From assembly GCA_948472945.1 (NCBI GenBank), contig CAOKVX010000006.1, forward strand, positions 62,001-126,000: a stretch of DNA of 64,000 nt, in the 5' to 3' direction. The position numbers and the translations under genes are program-made. The notes below the pieces were generated by a model, which searched no databases, was not told the origin of the DNA, and was given only the letters and a program-made list of their open reading frames with translations. Shown one piece after another: positions 25,873 to 34,032 of the stretch; within the stretch, counting starts at the first letter, position 1, and the number at the start of each line of letters is the position of its first letter. This DNA is from an uncultured Clostridia bacterium. GTDB lineage: Bacteria; Bacillota; Clostridia; Lachnospirales; Lachnospiraceae.

Positions 25873-26334
25873 ATGAAATATGAGGCAAAAATTATTTTAA
25901 TCTTAAAACAACTCGGAATATATCACATGTACAAGGGGTGTGACTATATCGTGTCAAGCATACGCTTTATTCATGAAAACAACTCCACCTTTCTTCCTGT
26001 CAGCAAAATTTTATATTCCGACATTGCCAGACAGTACAACACCTCCAGCCAGTGCGTCGAGAAAAATATTCGCAAAGTTATTGATATCATTTGGAAAATG
26101 GATAAAAACCAAGACATACTTAGCGAAATATTTGATACGGGTTACCAAACCCGTAAACCTGGAAATAAAGAATTCCTATTATCAATATATAATCATATAG
26201 AATCCCATGAATACGCTGACAAAATATATAATATGAACAAAGACAAAATAAAATATATATGTCCCATGAACGATAAATCATGCCTATTCTGTAATGATAT
26301 ACTTTACCGGGCCATCAAAAATATTTACTTGTAA
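25873..26334 (+). CDS. stand-alone Spo0A C-terminal-domain protein, copy 6
   Basis: This ~153-residue paralogue has Lys-Gly-Cys-Asp-Tyr-Ile-Val-Ser, Ser-Lys-Ile-Leu-Tyr (Ser replacing the usual Thr), Ile-Ala-Arg-Gln-Tyr-Asn-Thr-Ser, Cys-Val-Glu-Lys-Asn-Ile-Arg-Lys-Val-Ile-Asp, Lys-Pro-Gly-Asn-Lys-Glu-Phe and Cys-x6-Cys-x2-Cys. The start at ATG 25,873 follows GGAGG at 25,857-25,861; the earlier in-frame ATG at 25,843 lies inside the palindrome. It is driven by promoter D, divergent from the ATPase-TPR operon, and followed by the second copy of the small acidic partner. It could therefore regulate that operon as well as itself. Confidence 0.75.
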   Translation: MKYEAKIILILKQLGIYHMYKGCDYIVSSIRFIHENNSTFLPVSKILYSDIARQYNTSSQCVEKNIRKVIDIIWKMDKNQDILSEIFDTGYQTRKPGNKEFLLSIYNHIESHEYADKIYNMNKDKIKYICPMNDKSCLFCNDILYRAIKNIYL

Positions 26335-26375
26335 GTTATGTTATACTAAAAATATAAAGAGCGGAGAATGAAAAC

Positions 26376-26627
26376 ATGAACAAGATGAATGACAAGGTAT
26401 ACTATGAAACAACGGAAGGATTTTTCACAAACGATGAAACGGAAAACTATACTGCCTATGGAATAATGGCGTATAAAATCATCGGCAAATCTAAAGTCAA
26501 ATTAGATGAGGTCGATGACATTTCTGACGACTACGAATTTGTAAATAATCTTACAGATAAATTCAACACGTCGGACCTGCATATAGAGCATTTCAGGGAT
26601 GTTATATATGATGCAGTCGACATCTGA
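26376..26627 (+). CDS. small acidic partner protein, DUF6514-like, copy 2
   Basis: This 83-residue protein is a paralogue of the one at 21,585. Shared blocks are Thr/Ser-x-x-x-x-Gly-x-Phe-Thr, Tyr-Gly-Ile, Asp-Asp-Ile-Ser, Phe-Val-Asn-x-Leu and Asp-Leu-His-Ile-Glu-His-Phe-Arg-Asp-Val-Ile. It is the second gene of the unit with copy 6, with GCGGAG before the ATG and a 41-bp gap. Function unknown. It is the last gene of the phage-like region; the next promoter serves chromosomal genes. Confidence 0.6.
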   Translation: MNKMNDKVYYETTEGFFTNDETENYTAYGIMAYKIIGKSKVKLDEVDDISDDYEFVNNLTDKFNTSDLHIEHFRDVIYDAVDI

Positions 26628-26669
26628 TTAATATGGGTTATATCCAACCTGCCCATGCCCGACAGCGTC

Positions 26670-26698
26670 TTGCTAAACCAATTTACATGTGCTATAAT
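26670..26698 (+). promoter_or_regulatory. sigma-A-type promoter of gdpP
   Basis: TTGCTA (26,670-26,675), a 17-bp spacer and TATAAT (26,693-26,698) form a good vegetative promoter about 60 bp ahead of gdpP. No attachment-site repeat was recognised between it and the phage-like genes. Confidence 0.7.
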
Positions 26699-26758
26699 TC
26701 AAGTGTTTTAAACTAAAATCAACTCATTATTAAGCAAAGATTAAGAAAGGCATGGGAT

Positions 26759-28834
26759 ATGAAAAAAAAGAGAGTTACGGGAGTGTTAAAGGCTCATCTC
26801 ATCTGGCCTTTAATTCTTCTGCCATTATTAGCGGCAATGACTATCCAGATGTACTCAATAAGTGTAAACTCCGGTCATCTTGCAGCCATATACCTTGCAA
26901 TATATACGGTAGTTTCACTGTTTTTATATAACTTTAAGCGATCCGCCGTCATGTCCAACATGATAAACTATGCCCTCGATTATAACCTCACCCAAAAACA
27001 CATGCTCAAGGAACTTGACGTTCCTTACGCGAATCTTGACATGTGCGGTAATATATTGTGGGCAAATGATGCGTTTACATGCGCCACAGATTACAAGTTA
27101 GCGGCGTCACGCTCAATTTCATCGGTAATACCAGAACTTAAAAGAGACATATTTCCATCGGCAAATGCCGGCGGCACGGACACTGATGTTCCATGCAGTG
27201 AAACGGAAATTGAGCTGAACGGCAGATACTACAGGGCTCTGCTGAAACTAATATCAATACATGACTTTGACTTTGCAAATGACGAGGATAACATATCTCT
27301 GTTTGAAGACAGCGACACCTACATTGCGCTGTATCTGTACGACGAGACTGAACTAAAAGAATACATTGCAAAAATTGAAGATGAAGACATTGTCATGGGA
27401 CTGCTATATATCGACAACTACGACGAATCACTCGCAAACTGCGACGATATGCAGCGCTCGCTTTTAATGGCTCTTGTCGAAAGACAGATTGCAAAACAGC
27501 TTCAGCTGCTCGACGGAATATACCGCAAAATGGAGAAAGACAGATATTTTTTCATTTTTCAGAAAAAGTATCTGAACATAGCTGAGAGCAGCAAATTTTC
27601 AATATTAGATGAAGTACGCAACGTAAAAGTCGGAAATGACAACACGCACGTCACTATAAGCATAGGCATAGGACTTCACGCCGACTCCTACTCAAAACGC
27701 TACGAATACGCCCACACCGCAATTGACCTCGCTCTCGGACGAGGCGGAAATCAGGCTGTCGTAAAGGACGGCGAGGATATCTTCTATTATGGTGGCAAGA
27801 GTGTTCAAAAAGAAAGCAACACAAGGGTACGCGCGCGCGTCAAGGCCCACGCGCTCAATGAATTGATACTCACAAGCGACCAGATATTTATTATGGGACA
27901 TAAAAATGCAGATATTGACAGCTTCGGCGCCTCTGTCGGAATATACCGAATTGCGAGGGCGCTCGAACATCATGCGCAGATTGTCATTAATCAGGAGGAC
28001 TGCCAGTCACTCGACGCGGTTATTGAGAGATTTACATCCAACTCATACTACGACAACTTCCTTGTAAGCGGCGACGAGGCACTTAGAACCGTCACACAGA
28101 ACTCGCTGCTTGTAATTGTTGACGTTAATCTTGCGCACCTTACACAGTGTCCGGAGCTTTTGACCCGCACGGACAATATTGTCGTAATTGACCACCACAG
28201 GCAGAACGGACAGCGAATTGAGAATCAAACGCTCTCATATATAGAGCCGTTTTCTTCTTCGGCGTCCGAAATGGTAACTGAGTTTTTCCAGTATATAAAC
28301 GACGGCATAAAGCCGCGTCCGCTTGAGGCAGACACTTTATATTCCGGGATTATGGTTGACACGAATAACTTTTCAGTACAGACAAACGTGAGAACATTTG
28401 AGGCGGTGGCATACCTAAAGCGAAACGGCGCCGACATTACAAGAATAAGAAAAATGTTCCGGAGCAACCCTGCGGAGTATCTGCTGCGGGCCCAAGCCGT
28501 GAGCCGGGCTGAAATTTTTGAATGTTCATATGCGATAACAACCCTTCCTGCTGAAAATACGTCCTTAATTACTCCGGCAACGGGAGCTAAAGTCGCAAAC
28601 TCACTTTTAGAGATGGACAATATAAAAGCATCGTTCGTATGCTTTCCTTACAAATCGCAGGTATACATAAATGCCCGCTCGATAGATGACGTCAACGTAC
28701 AGATTATTATGGAAAAGCTCGGAGGAGGCGGGCATCTTTCCGCCGCCGCCGCACAGCTTGACTGCACTGTCGACGAGGCGATGGTACGCCTGAAAGAAAC
28801 ACTTAAAACTATGTTAAAGGATGGTGACATATAA
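26759..28834 (+). CDS. gdpP: GdpP-type cyclic-di-AMP phosphodiesterase
   Basis: This 691-residue membrane protein hydrolyses c-di-AMP, the messenger for potassium and wall homeostasis in Firmicutes. Two transmembrane helices occupy residues ~15-60, followed by a PAS-like domain (~85-150), a degenerate GGDEF domain (~180-320, with Ser-Ile-Gly-Ile-Gly), and a DHH/DHHA1 phosphodiesterase. The DHH part has Gly-His-Lys-Asn-Ala-Asp-Ile-Asp-Ser (~383) and Val-Val-Ile-Asp-His-His-Arg (~477). The DHHA1 part has Gly-Gly-Gly-Gly-His-Leu-Ser-Ala-Ala (~653). The stop overlaps the start of rplI by 1 bp in the classical gdpP-rplI-dnaB order. Length and motifs are normal for the family. Confidence 0.93.
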   Translation: MKKKRVTGVLKAHLIWPLILLPLLAAMTIQMYSISVNSGHLAAIYLAIYTVVSLFLYNFKRSAVMSNMINYALDYNLTQKHMLKELDVPYANLDMCGNILWANDAFTCATDYKLAASRSISSVIPELKRDIFPSANAGGTDTDVPCSETEIELNGRYYRALLKLISIHDFDFANDEDNISLFEDSDTYIALYLYDETELKEYIAKIEDEDIVMGLLYIDNYDESLANCDDMQRSLLMALVERQIAKQLQLLDGIYRKMEKDRYFFIFQKKYLNIAESSKFSILDEVRNVKVGNDNTHVTISIGIGLHADSYSKRYEYAHTAIDLALGRGGNQAVVKDGEDIFYYGGKSVQKESNTRVRARVKAHALNELILTSDQIFIMGHKNADIDSFGASVGIYRIARALEHHAQIVINQEDCQSLDAVIERFTSNSYYDNFLVSGDEALRTVTQNSLLVIVDVNLAHLTQCPELLTRTDNIVVIDHHRQNGQRIENQTLSYIEPFSSSASEMVTEFFQYINDGIKPRPLEADTLYSGIMVDTNNFSVQTNVRTFEAVAYLKRNGADITRIRKMFRSNPAEYLLRAQAVSRAEIFECSYAITTLPAENTSLITPATGAKVANSLLEMDNIKASFVCFPYKSQVYINARSIDDVNVQIIMEKLGGGGHLSAAAAQLDCTVDEAMVRLKETLKTMLKDGDI

Positions 28835-29283
28835 TGAAAGTTATTTTATTAGAGGATGTGAAATCCCTTGGTAAAAAAGGGGAAATAATTGATGCAAACG
28901 ACGGCTATGCGCGAAATTTTTTGTTTAAGAAAAATCTTGGGGTTGAGGCTACCAAAAAAAACCTTAATGACCTTAAACTTAAAAATGCACACGACGAAAA
29001 GCGACGTCAGGAAATTTTTGAGGAAGCACGTGCGATGGCAGATTCGTTTAAGGACAAGTCAATACGCATTTCTATAAAAACAGGCGGAAACGGAAAGGCG
29101 TTCGGCGCTGTATCCGGCAAGGAAATAGCCGCCGAGATGAAAGCTCAGCTGGGCATAGAAATAGACAAGAAAAAGCTCGTACTTAGCGCGCCCCTAAAGT
29201 ATGAGGGCAGCTTCGACGTGCCTATAAAATTACATCCCAAAGTAACGGGTTCAATTAAAGTAATAATTGAAGGAAAGGATTAA
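28834..29283 (+). CDS. rplI: 50S ribosomal protein L9
   Basis: This 149-residue protein is ribosomal protein L9, which binds 23S rRNA and helps maintain the reading frame. The N-terminal signature Met-Lys-Val-Ile-Leu-Leu-Glu-Asp-Val and Gly-Tyr-Ala-Arg-Asn-Phe-Leu are intact, followed by the long connecting helix and the C-terminal domain with Gly-Lys-x-Phe-Gly-Ala-Val. It overlaps gdpP (TAATG) and is followed 8 bp later by dnaB, so it is cotranscribed with both. Confidence 0.97.
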   Translation: MKVILLEDVKSLGKKGEIIDANDGYARNFLFKKNLGVEATKKNLNDLKLKNAHDEKRRQEIFEEARAMADSFKDKSIRISIKTGGNGKAFGAVSGKEIAAEMKAQLGIEIDKKKLVLSAPLKYEGSFDVPIKLHPKVTGSIKVIIEGKD

Positions 29284-29291
29284 CTCTTACA

Positions 29292-30659
29292 ATGGACGAG
29301 GCTGTAATAAAACGAACACTACCTCACAGCATAGTCGCTGAACAGTCCGTTATTGGCTCAATGCTTATCGACAACGACACCATAACAGTGGCTTCGGAAA
29401 TACTTACCGCAGAAGATTTCTACCAGCATCAGTATGGTCTTATTTTTGATGCAATAGTATCTCTGAACGACGCAGATATGTCGGCGGATATTATTACCGT
29501 GCAGAACAAATTAAAGGAAAGCAACGTGTCGCCCGAGCTTTACAGCATTGAATTTATAAGCAATATTGTTGCTTCCGTACCAACCTCAGCCAACATACGC
29601 TCATACGCCAACATAGTATATGAAAAATCAATACTGAGAAAGACAATTAAGGCCAGCGAATCTATTGCCGCAAAATGTTATCAGGACTCCGAGCCGGTTG
29701 AAGACATTTTGGATTTTTCGGAAAAAAATATATTTAAAATATCTCAGGAATCAAGAAGAAGCGGGGACTTTGTAAAAATATCGGATGCCGTGGCAAGAAC
29801 ATTTGAGAGCATACAGGCCGCCTCAAAGTCAAAGGGAAACGTAACAGGAATTAGGACGGGCTTTACCGAGCTCGACTTTAAGACTGCAGGGCTTCAGCAG
29901 TCAGACTTAATCCTTGTAGCCGCGCGTCCTGCTATGGGTAAAACCGCATTTGCGTTAAGTCTGGCTGAATATGTGGCGGTGAAATCAAAAATTCCAACGG
30001 CTATTTTCAGTCTCGAGATGTCAGATGTGCAGCTTGTCAAGCGTATTATGTCCATCGACGCAAATGTTGATTTGCATTCAATCATGGTTGGAGACCTAAC
30101 TGACGGCGAGCTCGTCTCACTGGTCGAAAGTATGCAGAATATAGCAGATTCAAAACTATTTCTCGTCGACAACGTATCGGGCATCACACTCAACGACATA
30201 TGTTCAAAATGCCGCAAATTAAAGCTTGAACAAAATCTGGGTCTGGTCATAATCGACTATCTTCAGCTTATACAGGCAGGCGGCAGACAGGAGTCGAGGC
30301 AGCAGGAAATATCAACCATATCAAGGACGTTAAAAGCGCTTGCAAGAGAGCTGAATATACCTGTCATCGCCCTCTCCCAGCTCAACCGCGGTGTTGAGAG
30401 CCGTGACGATAAACGACCAAAGCTTTCCGATTTGAGGGAGTCAGGCGCCATTGAGCAGGACGCAGATATAGTAATGTTCCTTTACCGTGACGAGGTATAC
30501 AATGAGGGCGAGGACAATAAAGGCAAGGCCGAGTTAATTATAGGTAAACACAGGAACGGTGAAATCGGTACGGTAAATCTCGCATGGATTGGAAAATATA
30601 CAAAATACGCCAATGCGGAATACAGTTCGTCAGCTCCGCCAAGCGCCCAGCACGAGTAA
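29292..30659 (+). CDS. dnaB: replicative DNA helicase DnaB
   Basis: This 455-residue protein is the hexameric replicative helicase (called DnaC in Bacillus). The N-terminal domain begins with Pro-His-Ser-x-x-Ala-Glu-Gln-Ser-Val-Ile-Gly-Ser. Walker A is Ala-Arg-Pro-Ala-Met-Gly-Lys-Thr-Ala (~216-224), Walker B ends in Ile-Ile-Asp-Tyr-Leu-Gln-Leu, and the motifs Ser-Gln-Leu-Asn-Arg, Leu-Arg-Glu-Ser-Gly-Ala-Ile-Glu-Gln-Asp-Ala-Asp and Lys-His-Arg-Asn-Gly follow in order. No intein is present. The gene ends the gdpP-rplI-dnaB operon. Confidence 0.97.
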   Translation: MDEAVIKRTLPHSIVAEQSVIGSMLIDNDTITVASEILTAEDFYQHQYGLIFDAIVSLNDADMSADIITVQNKLKESNVSPELYSIEFISNIVASVPTSANIRSYANIVYEKSILRKTIKASESIAAKCYQDSEPVEDILDFSEKNIFKISQESRRSGDFVKISDAVARTFESIQAASKSKGNVTGIRTGFTELDFKTAGLQQSDLILVAARPAMGKTAFALSLAEYVAVKSKIPTAIFSLEMSDVQLVKRIMSIDANVDLHSIMVGDLTDGELVSLVESMQNIADSKLFLVDNVSGITLNDICSKCRKLKLEQNLGLVIIDYLQLIQAGGRQESRQQEISTISRTLKALARELNIPVIALSQLNRGVESRDDKRPKLSDLRESGAIEQDADIVMFLYRDEVYNEGEDNKGKAELIIGKHRNGEIGTVNLAWIGKYTKYANAEYSSSAPPSAQHE

Positions 30660-30700
30660 AATATATATTTAATCCTAATAACCGCCTTAATCCGTCGTCT

Positions 30701-30725
30701 GTTGTATTATGTCATATAATACAAC
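30701..30725. promoter_or_regulatory. perfect palindrome between dnaB and the MerR gene
   Basis: GTTGTATTAT and ATAATACAAC form a 10-bp perfect inverted repeat around GTCAT. No T-run follows, so it is more likely an operator than a terminator. It lies ~110 bp ahead of the MerR-family gene, whose product is a candidate ligand. Confidence 0.45.
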
Positions 30726-30835
30726 AATCTGTAAACGAATTATTGTTAATATTTTAGTATATATATTGCATATAATAGTAGGTATGTTACACTGAAAATG
30801 CCTTGGAAATTTTTACCATTTAGGAGGTTTTTTCT

Positions 30836-31438
30836 ATGAAACATGCATATTCAATATCTGACGCATCAAAACTGCTTCAGGTTGAGTCACACGTTCTTCG
30901 TTATTGGGAGGAAGAACTTGAACTCTCAATCCCACGAAACGAACACGGCCACAGATATTACCGCGAAACAGACATCAACACATTCCTGTACATAAAAGAA
31001 CTCAAGGACAACGGTTTATCGCTTCAGGAGATCAGACAAAAACTTCTGGACAGCGGCTACAGCACAACCGCATCGTCCGCCGAAAAAACGTCAAAATCCC
31101 CTGCAGGCGGCAAAAAAGAACTCGCCAGAAGTTCCGTTTCCATGAGCCACGCCGGCAGGGAGGACAAGCTTGACCGTTTCAGGGATATAATGAACTCTAT
31201 AATAAACAGCGCCATCTCAGCCAACAACGAGCTGCTTGTCCAGTCTATATCTGACACGACATCCGAGCGTTTGATGAAAGAAATGAATTATCTTATCCGC
31301 ACTCTCGACGAGGATGAGGAAATGCGGTTTAAACAGATTGAGGCAGCTATATCTGCTGCGCTTGGAGCAAAAAATGAAATTGCCTCGTCTAAAAATAAGA
31401 AAAGCGGAAAAAAGAAATTATTTTCACACAAAAAATAA
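30836..31438 (+). CDS. MerR-family transcription regulator
   Basis: This 200-residue protein has an N-terminal MerR helix-turn-helix and wing (residues ~5-75): Tyr-Ser-Ile-Ser-Asp-Ala-Ser-Lys-Leu-Leu, Val-Leu-Arg-Tyr-Trp-Glu, Arg-x-x-x-Gly-His-Arg-Tyr-Tyr and Leu-Lys-Asp-Asn-Gly-Leu-Ser-Leu-Gln-Glu-Ile. A low-complexity Ser/Lys linker (~80-105) leads to a helical C-terminus rich in Glu and Lys that should dimerise. No effector-binding cysteines or GyrI-like domain are visible, so the signal is unknown. AGGAGG precedes the ATG. The palindrome at 30,701 may be its own operator. Confidence 0.85.
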   Translation: MKHAYSISDASKLLQVESHVLRYWEEELELSIPRNEHGHRYYRETDINTFLYIKELKDNGLSLQEIRQKLLDSGYSTTASSAEKTSKSPAGGKKELARSSVSMSHAGREDKLDRFRDIMNSIINSAISANNELLVQSISDTTSERLMKEMNYLIRTLDEDEEMRFKQIEAAISAALGAKNEIASSKNKKSGKKKLFSHKK

Positions 31439-31510
31439 AATCATTCTTTTTTACACGATTCTAAATACTGTAATTACCATCATTAATAACATTTTTATTG
31501 TCTTTTTCTA

Positions 31511-31539
31511 TTGCATACAAGAGCTAATAATGATATAAT
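31511..31539 (+). promoter_or_regulatory. sigma-A-type promoter of the Big2 surface protein
   Basis: TTGCAT (31,511-31,516), a 17-bp spacer and TATAAT (31,534-31,539) lie 64 bp before the ATG of the next gene. The near-consensus -10 and strong GGAGG suggest high expression. Confidence 0.72.
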
Positions 31540-31602
31540 ATATGTGCCTATCTAATAGATGGCGATTACTATTATTCATTTATATGCAAGGAGGAATAAA
31601 AA

Positions 31603-32928
31603 ATGAGATCAAGCAAAATGTTTAAAGCAATAACTTCTTTTGCTTTGGTTGCAGCAATGGTTGGCCCTTCTATAGTTGTTTCACCAGCTACTGCGGAGGC
31701 GGCAAAATTCAGCGCTAAAAGTGCATTACTTGCAACTGGACAGAAAAAAAGCGTTTCAGTTAAAGGCGCTGCCAAGAAATCAAAATTTACTTGGAAATCA
31801 AGCAACAAAAAAGTTGCAACAGTCAAAAAAGGTAAGGGAAGCAAAGCTACCATCACGGCAAAGGCAGCCGGTACCTCAAAAATCACCTGCGCAGTTAAGA
31901 AAGGCAAGAAAAAATCTACTGTGAGCGGACTTACAATCAAAGTTCGTCAGAAGATTACTTCATTTGCTATGCAGGACAAGAACAGCAAGGCATGTACATC
32001 ACAGACTATTAAAATTAACGAGAAGTTCGAGCTTAAGGGCGCTATCAACAACAACGCTTCAGGAAGCACAACAAACCAGACAGTAACATGGTCATCAAGC
32101 GATTCTAAGATAGCAAAGGTAAGCAAGAAAAACACTAACACAGCTACAGTTACCGGCGTTTCGGCAGGTACAGTTACAATTACCGCAAAAGTTGCTCCTA
32201 AACAAAAGAAAGAGAGCAAGACTGTAACATGTAAGATTACCGTATCTAAGGCTTCGGTTGATCCAGGTAAAAATGATAACCAGACTCCTGGAAAAGCAAC
32301 TCCTACACCTTTCCCTGCAGGAACAATATACCGTCAGCGTCATAACATAACAAGATGGTATGACCCTGCAACAGCAGCTCAGTCAGCTAACAAGCATGCA
32401 CATGACGGATATAAGAACAACACATTTGCAATCTGGATGGTTGGTTTCTTTGATAACGAGTATTCAACAAACGAGTCAGAGTACATGGCTTACGGTCCGG
32501 ACCTTATGAAAGTAACTAACGCACAGTACAAGGAGCATGACTTCAGAGGTACTCCACTTAACGTAAAGGGTACTTTCTCATATGAAGGTTCAGCTCAGAA
32601 GACAATCCTCTTCCAGATTAACTACACAAGGCCATCAGATTATCCAATCTTATGGAAATGGGAGAAAGGCGCTTCTAAATCACAGAATGAGTATGCTAAG
32701 GAACTTGGCATTAAGGGTAACAACGGTTCAGAGGAACTTGCTCCAAACAAAGATGCAAGTCTGAATATTAACTTTACAATACCTAAGGATGCCGTAAACG
32801 GCGATAAGGATGACGAGACAGGTACGAACTTCGGTATCTACCTCTACTTCCCTAACAAGCCGGGCGGAGCTCTTGCATACAAGAAAGATAATACTTTCCA
32901 CTTCAAGAACTTCTCAATTACTTACTAA
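31603..32928 (+). CDS. secreted Big2-domain surface protein
   Basis: This 441-residue protein has a signal peptide (Lys-rich start, hydrophobic core, Ala-Glu-Ala cleavage region near residue 30). Two bacterial Ig-like (Big2) domains follow (~32-115 and ~120-215). Each has Trp-x-Ser-Ser-x-x-x-Lys-Ile/Val-Ala-x-Val and an Ala-Gly-Thr strand. A Pro/Thr linker leads to a C-terminal ~190-residue beta-sandwich-like domain rich in Trp and Tyr, which looks like a carbohydrate-binding module (Trp-Met-Val-Gly-Phe-Phe-Asp, Leu-Trp-Lys-Trp-Glu-Lys). No LPXTG or membrane anchor is present, so it is secreted or wall-bound by non-covalent contacts. The codon use (many AAG, GCT, TCA) differs from neighbouring genes, as in highly expressed genes. 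Confidence 0.75.
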   Translation: MRSSKMFKAITSFALVAAMVGPSIVVSPATAEAAKFSAKSALLATGQKKSVSVKGAAKKSKFTWKSSNKKVATVKKGKGSKATITAKAAGTSKITCAVKKGKKKSTVSGLTIKVRQKITSFAMQDKNSKACTSQTIKINEKFELKGAINNNASGSTTNQTVTWSSSDSKIAKVSKKNTNTATVTGVSAGTVTITAKVAPKQKKESKTVTCKITVSKASVDPGKNDNQTPGKATPTPFPAGTIYRQRHNITRWYDPATAAQSANKHAHDGYKNNTFAIWMVGFFDNEYSTNESEYMAYGPDLMKVTNAQYKEHDFRGTPLNVKGTFSYEGSAQKTILFQINYTRPSDYPILWKWEKGASKSQNEYAKELGIKGNNGSEELAPNKDASLNINFTIPKDAVNGDKDDETGTNFGIYLYFPNKPGGALAYKKDNTFHFKNFSITY

Positions 32929-32962
32929 TTAGCAATACCAATTTAATCATTATGATTATATG

Positions 32963-32996
32963 CAATAACGGGGCATTATGCTCCGTTATTGTTGTA
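32963..32996 (+). terminator. rho-independent terminator after the Big2 protein
   Basis: CAATAACGG (32,963-32,971) pairs with CCGTTATTG (32,983-32,991) around an 11-nt loop, followed by a TTGTATAT run. It lies 35 bp after the stop codon. Confidence 0.75.
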
Positions 32997-33090
32997 TATA
33001 ACAATGTCAGCGCGATGTACAAAATCTATGTATAGTTTCAAATATGAGATATAATAATCAAAAAACAGCGGAAAGGATATTTTAATAATC

Positions 33091-34032
33091 ATGAAAATAG
33101 TTTTTATGGAGGCAGAGACTCTCGGAGAAGATATTGACTTCTCCTGTTTCAATGAACTGGGCGATGTCGAACTATATACAAGAGCCCATACCATCGCCGA
33201 GAATGCCGAGAGAATTCAAGACGCAGATATAATTGTAGCCAACAAACTTCCACTTGACAAAGAACTTTTGAATAATGCCCACAATTTAAAAATGATTGCA
33301 TTGTCGGCAACAGGAACAAACAATGTAAACTTTGATTACACGGACAGCAGAAACATTATAGTAAAAAACGTAAAGGGTTACTCCACACATTCAGTCGTAC
33401 AGCACACATTCGCAATGCTGTTCTATCTATATGAAAAGCTGCCTAAATACGATAGTTTTGTAAAAAACGGCCACTACAGCAAATACCACATGTTCTCATG
33501 CTTTACACCATATTTTAACGAACTTGCAGGCAAGACATGGGGAATTATAGGTCTTGGCGCCATCGGACGCAAAGTTGCAGATGCTGCAAAAGCATTCGGA
33601 TGCAATGTTATATACTACTCAACTTCAGGAAACAATAACACACCGGGTTACAACCGGGTAAGTTTTGACAGCCTGCTTGAAAGCTCGGACATAGTTTCAC
33701 TACACTGCGCACTGACAGACTCCACCGCAAATATTATAAACAACTCATCTCTTTGTAAAATGAAGCAGAATGCAATACTCCTCAATCTCGGACGCGGACC
33801 GCTAGTAAACGAATATGACCTTGCTGCGTCGCTAGACGAGGGCGTAATCGCAGCTGCAGGACTTGATGTGTTATGTGTGGAGCCCATACAAAATGACAAC
33901 CCACTGCTAAAAATAAAAGACACAGACAGACTCCTCATCACCCCGCATATGGCCTGGGGAACAATTGAGGCAAGAGCCCGCTGTGTCAGGGAAGTTTACA
34001 ACAATATAAAGGAATATATTACTTCCACTTAA
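33091..34032 (+). CDS. D-2-hydroxyacid dehydrogenase (glycerate/hydroxypyruvate type)
   Basis: This 313-residue cytoplasmic enzyme belongs to the NAD-dependent D-2-hydroxyacid dehydrogenase family. The Rossmann motif is Gly-Leu-Gly-Ala-Ile-Gly-Arg (~148). The catalytic set is visible as Leu-Gly-Arg-Gly-Pro-Leu-Val (Arg), Asp-Val-Leu-Cys-Val-Glu-Pro (Glu) and Ile-Thr-Pro-His-Met-Ala-Trp (His). The Trp after His-Met-Ala and the Asn-Lys-Leu-Pro segment near residue 50 fit glycerate dehydrogenase/hydroxypyruvate reductase best, but lactate or other 2-oxo acids cannot be excluded. It stands alone with GGAAAGGATA upstream. Its stop overlaps the stop of the convergent FN3 gene by 14 bp. Confidence 0.85.
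   Translation: MKIVFMEAETLGEDIDFSCFNELGDVELYTRAHTIAENAERIQDADIIVANKLPLDKELLNNAHNLKMIALSATGTNNVNFDYTDSRNIIVKNVKGYSTHSVVQHTFAMLFYLYEKLPKYDSFVKNGHYSKYHMFSCFTPYFNELAGKTWGIIGLGAIGRKVADAAKAFGCNVIYYSTSGNNNTPGYNRVSFDSLLESSDIVSLHCALTDSTANIINNSSLCKMKQNAILLNLGRGPLVNEYDLAASLDEGVIAAAGLDVLCVEPIQNDNPLLKIKDTDRLLITPHMAWGTIEARARCVREVYNNIKEYITST

Noticed and set aside
26628-26758. Possible attachment site of a prophage before gdpP
   Set aside because: No direct repeat to another place in the window and no integrase or tRNA was found.
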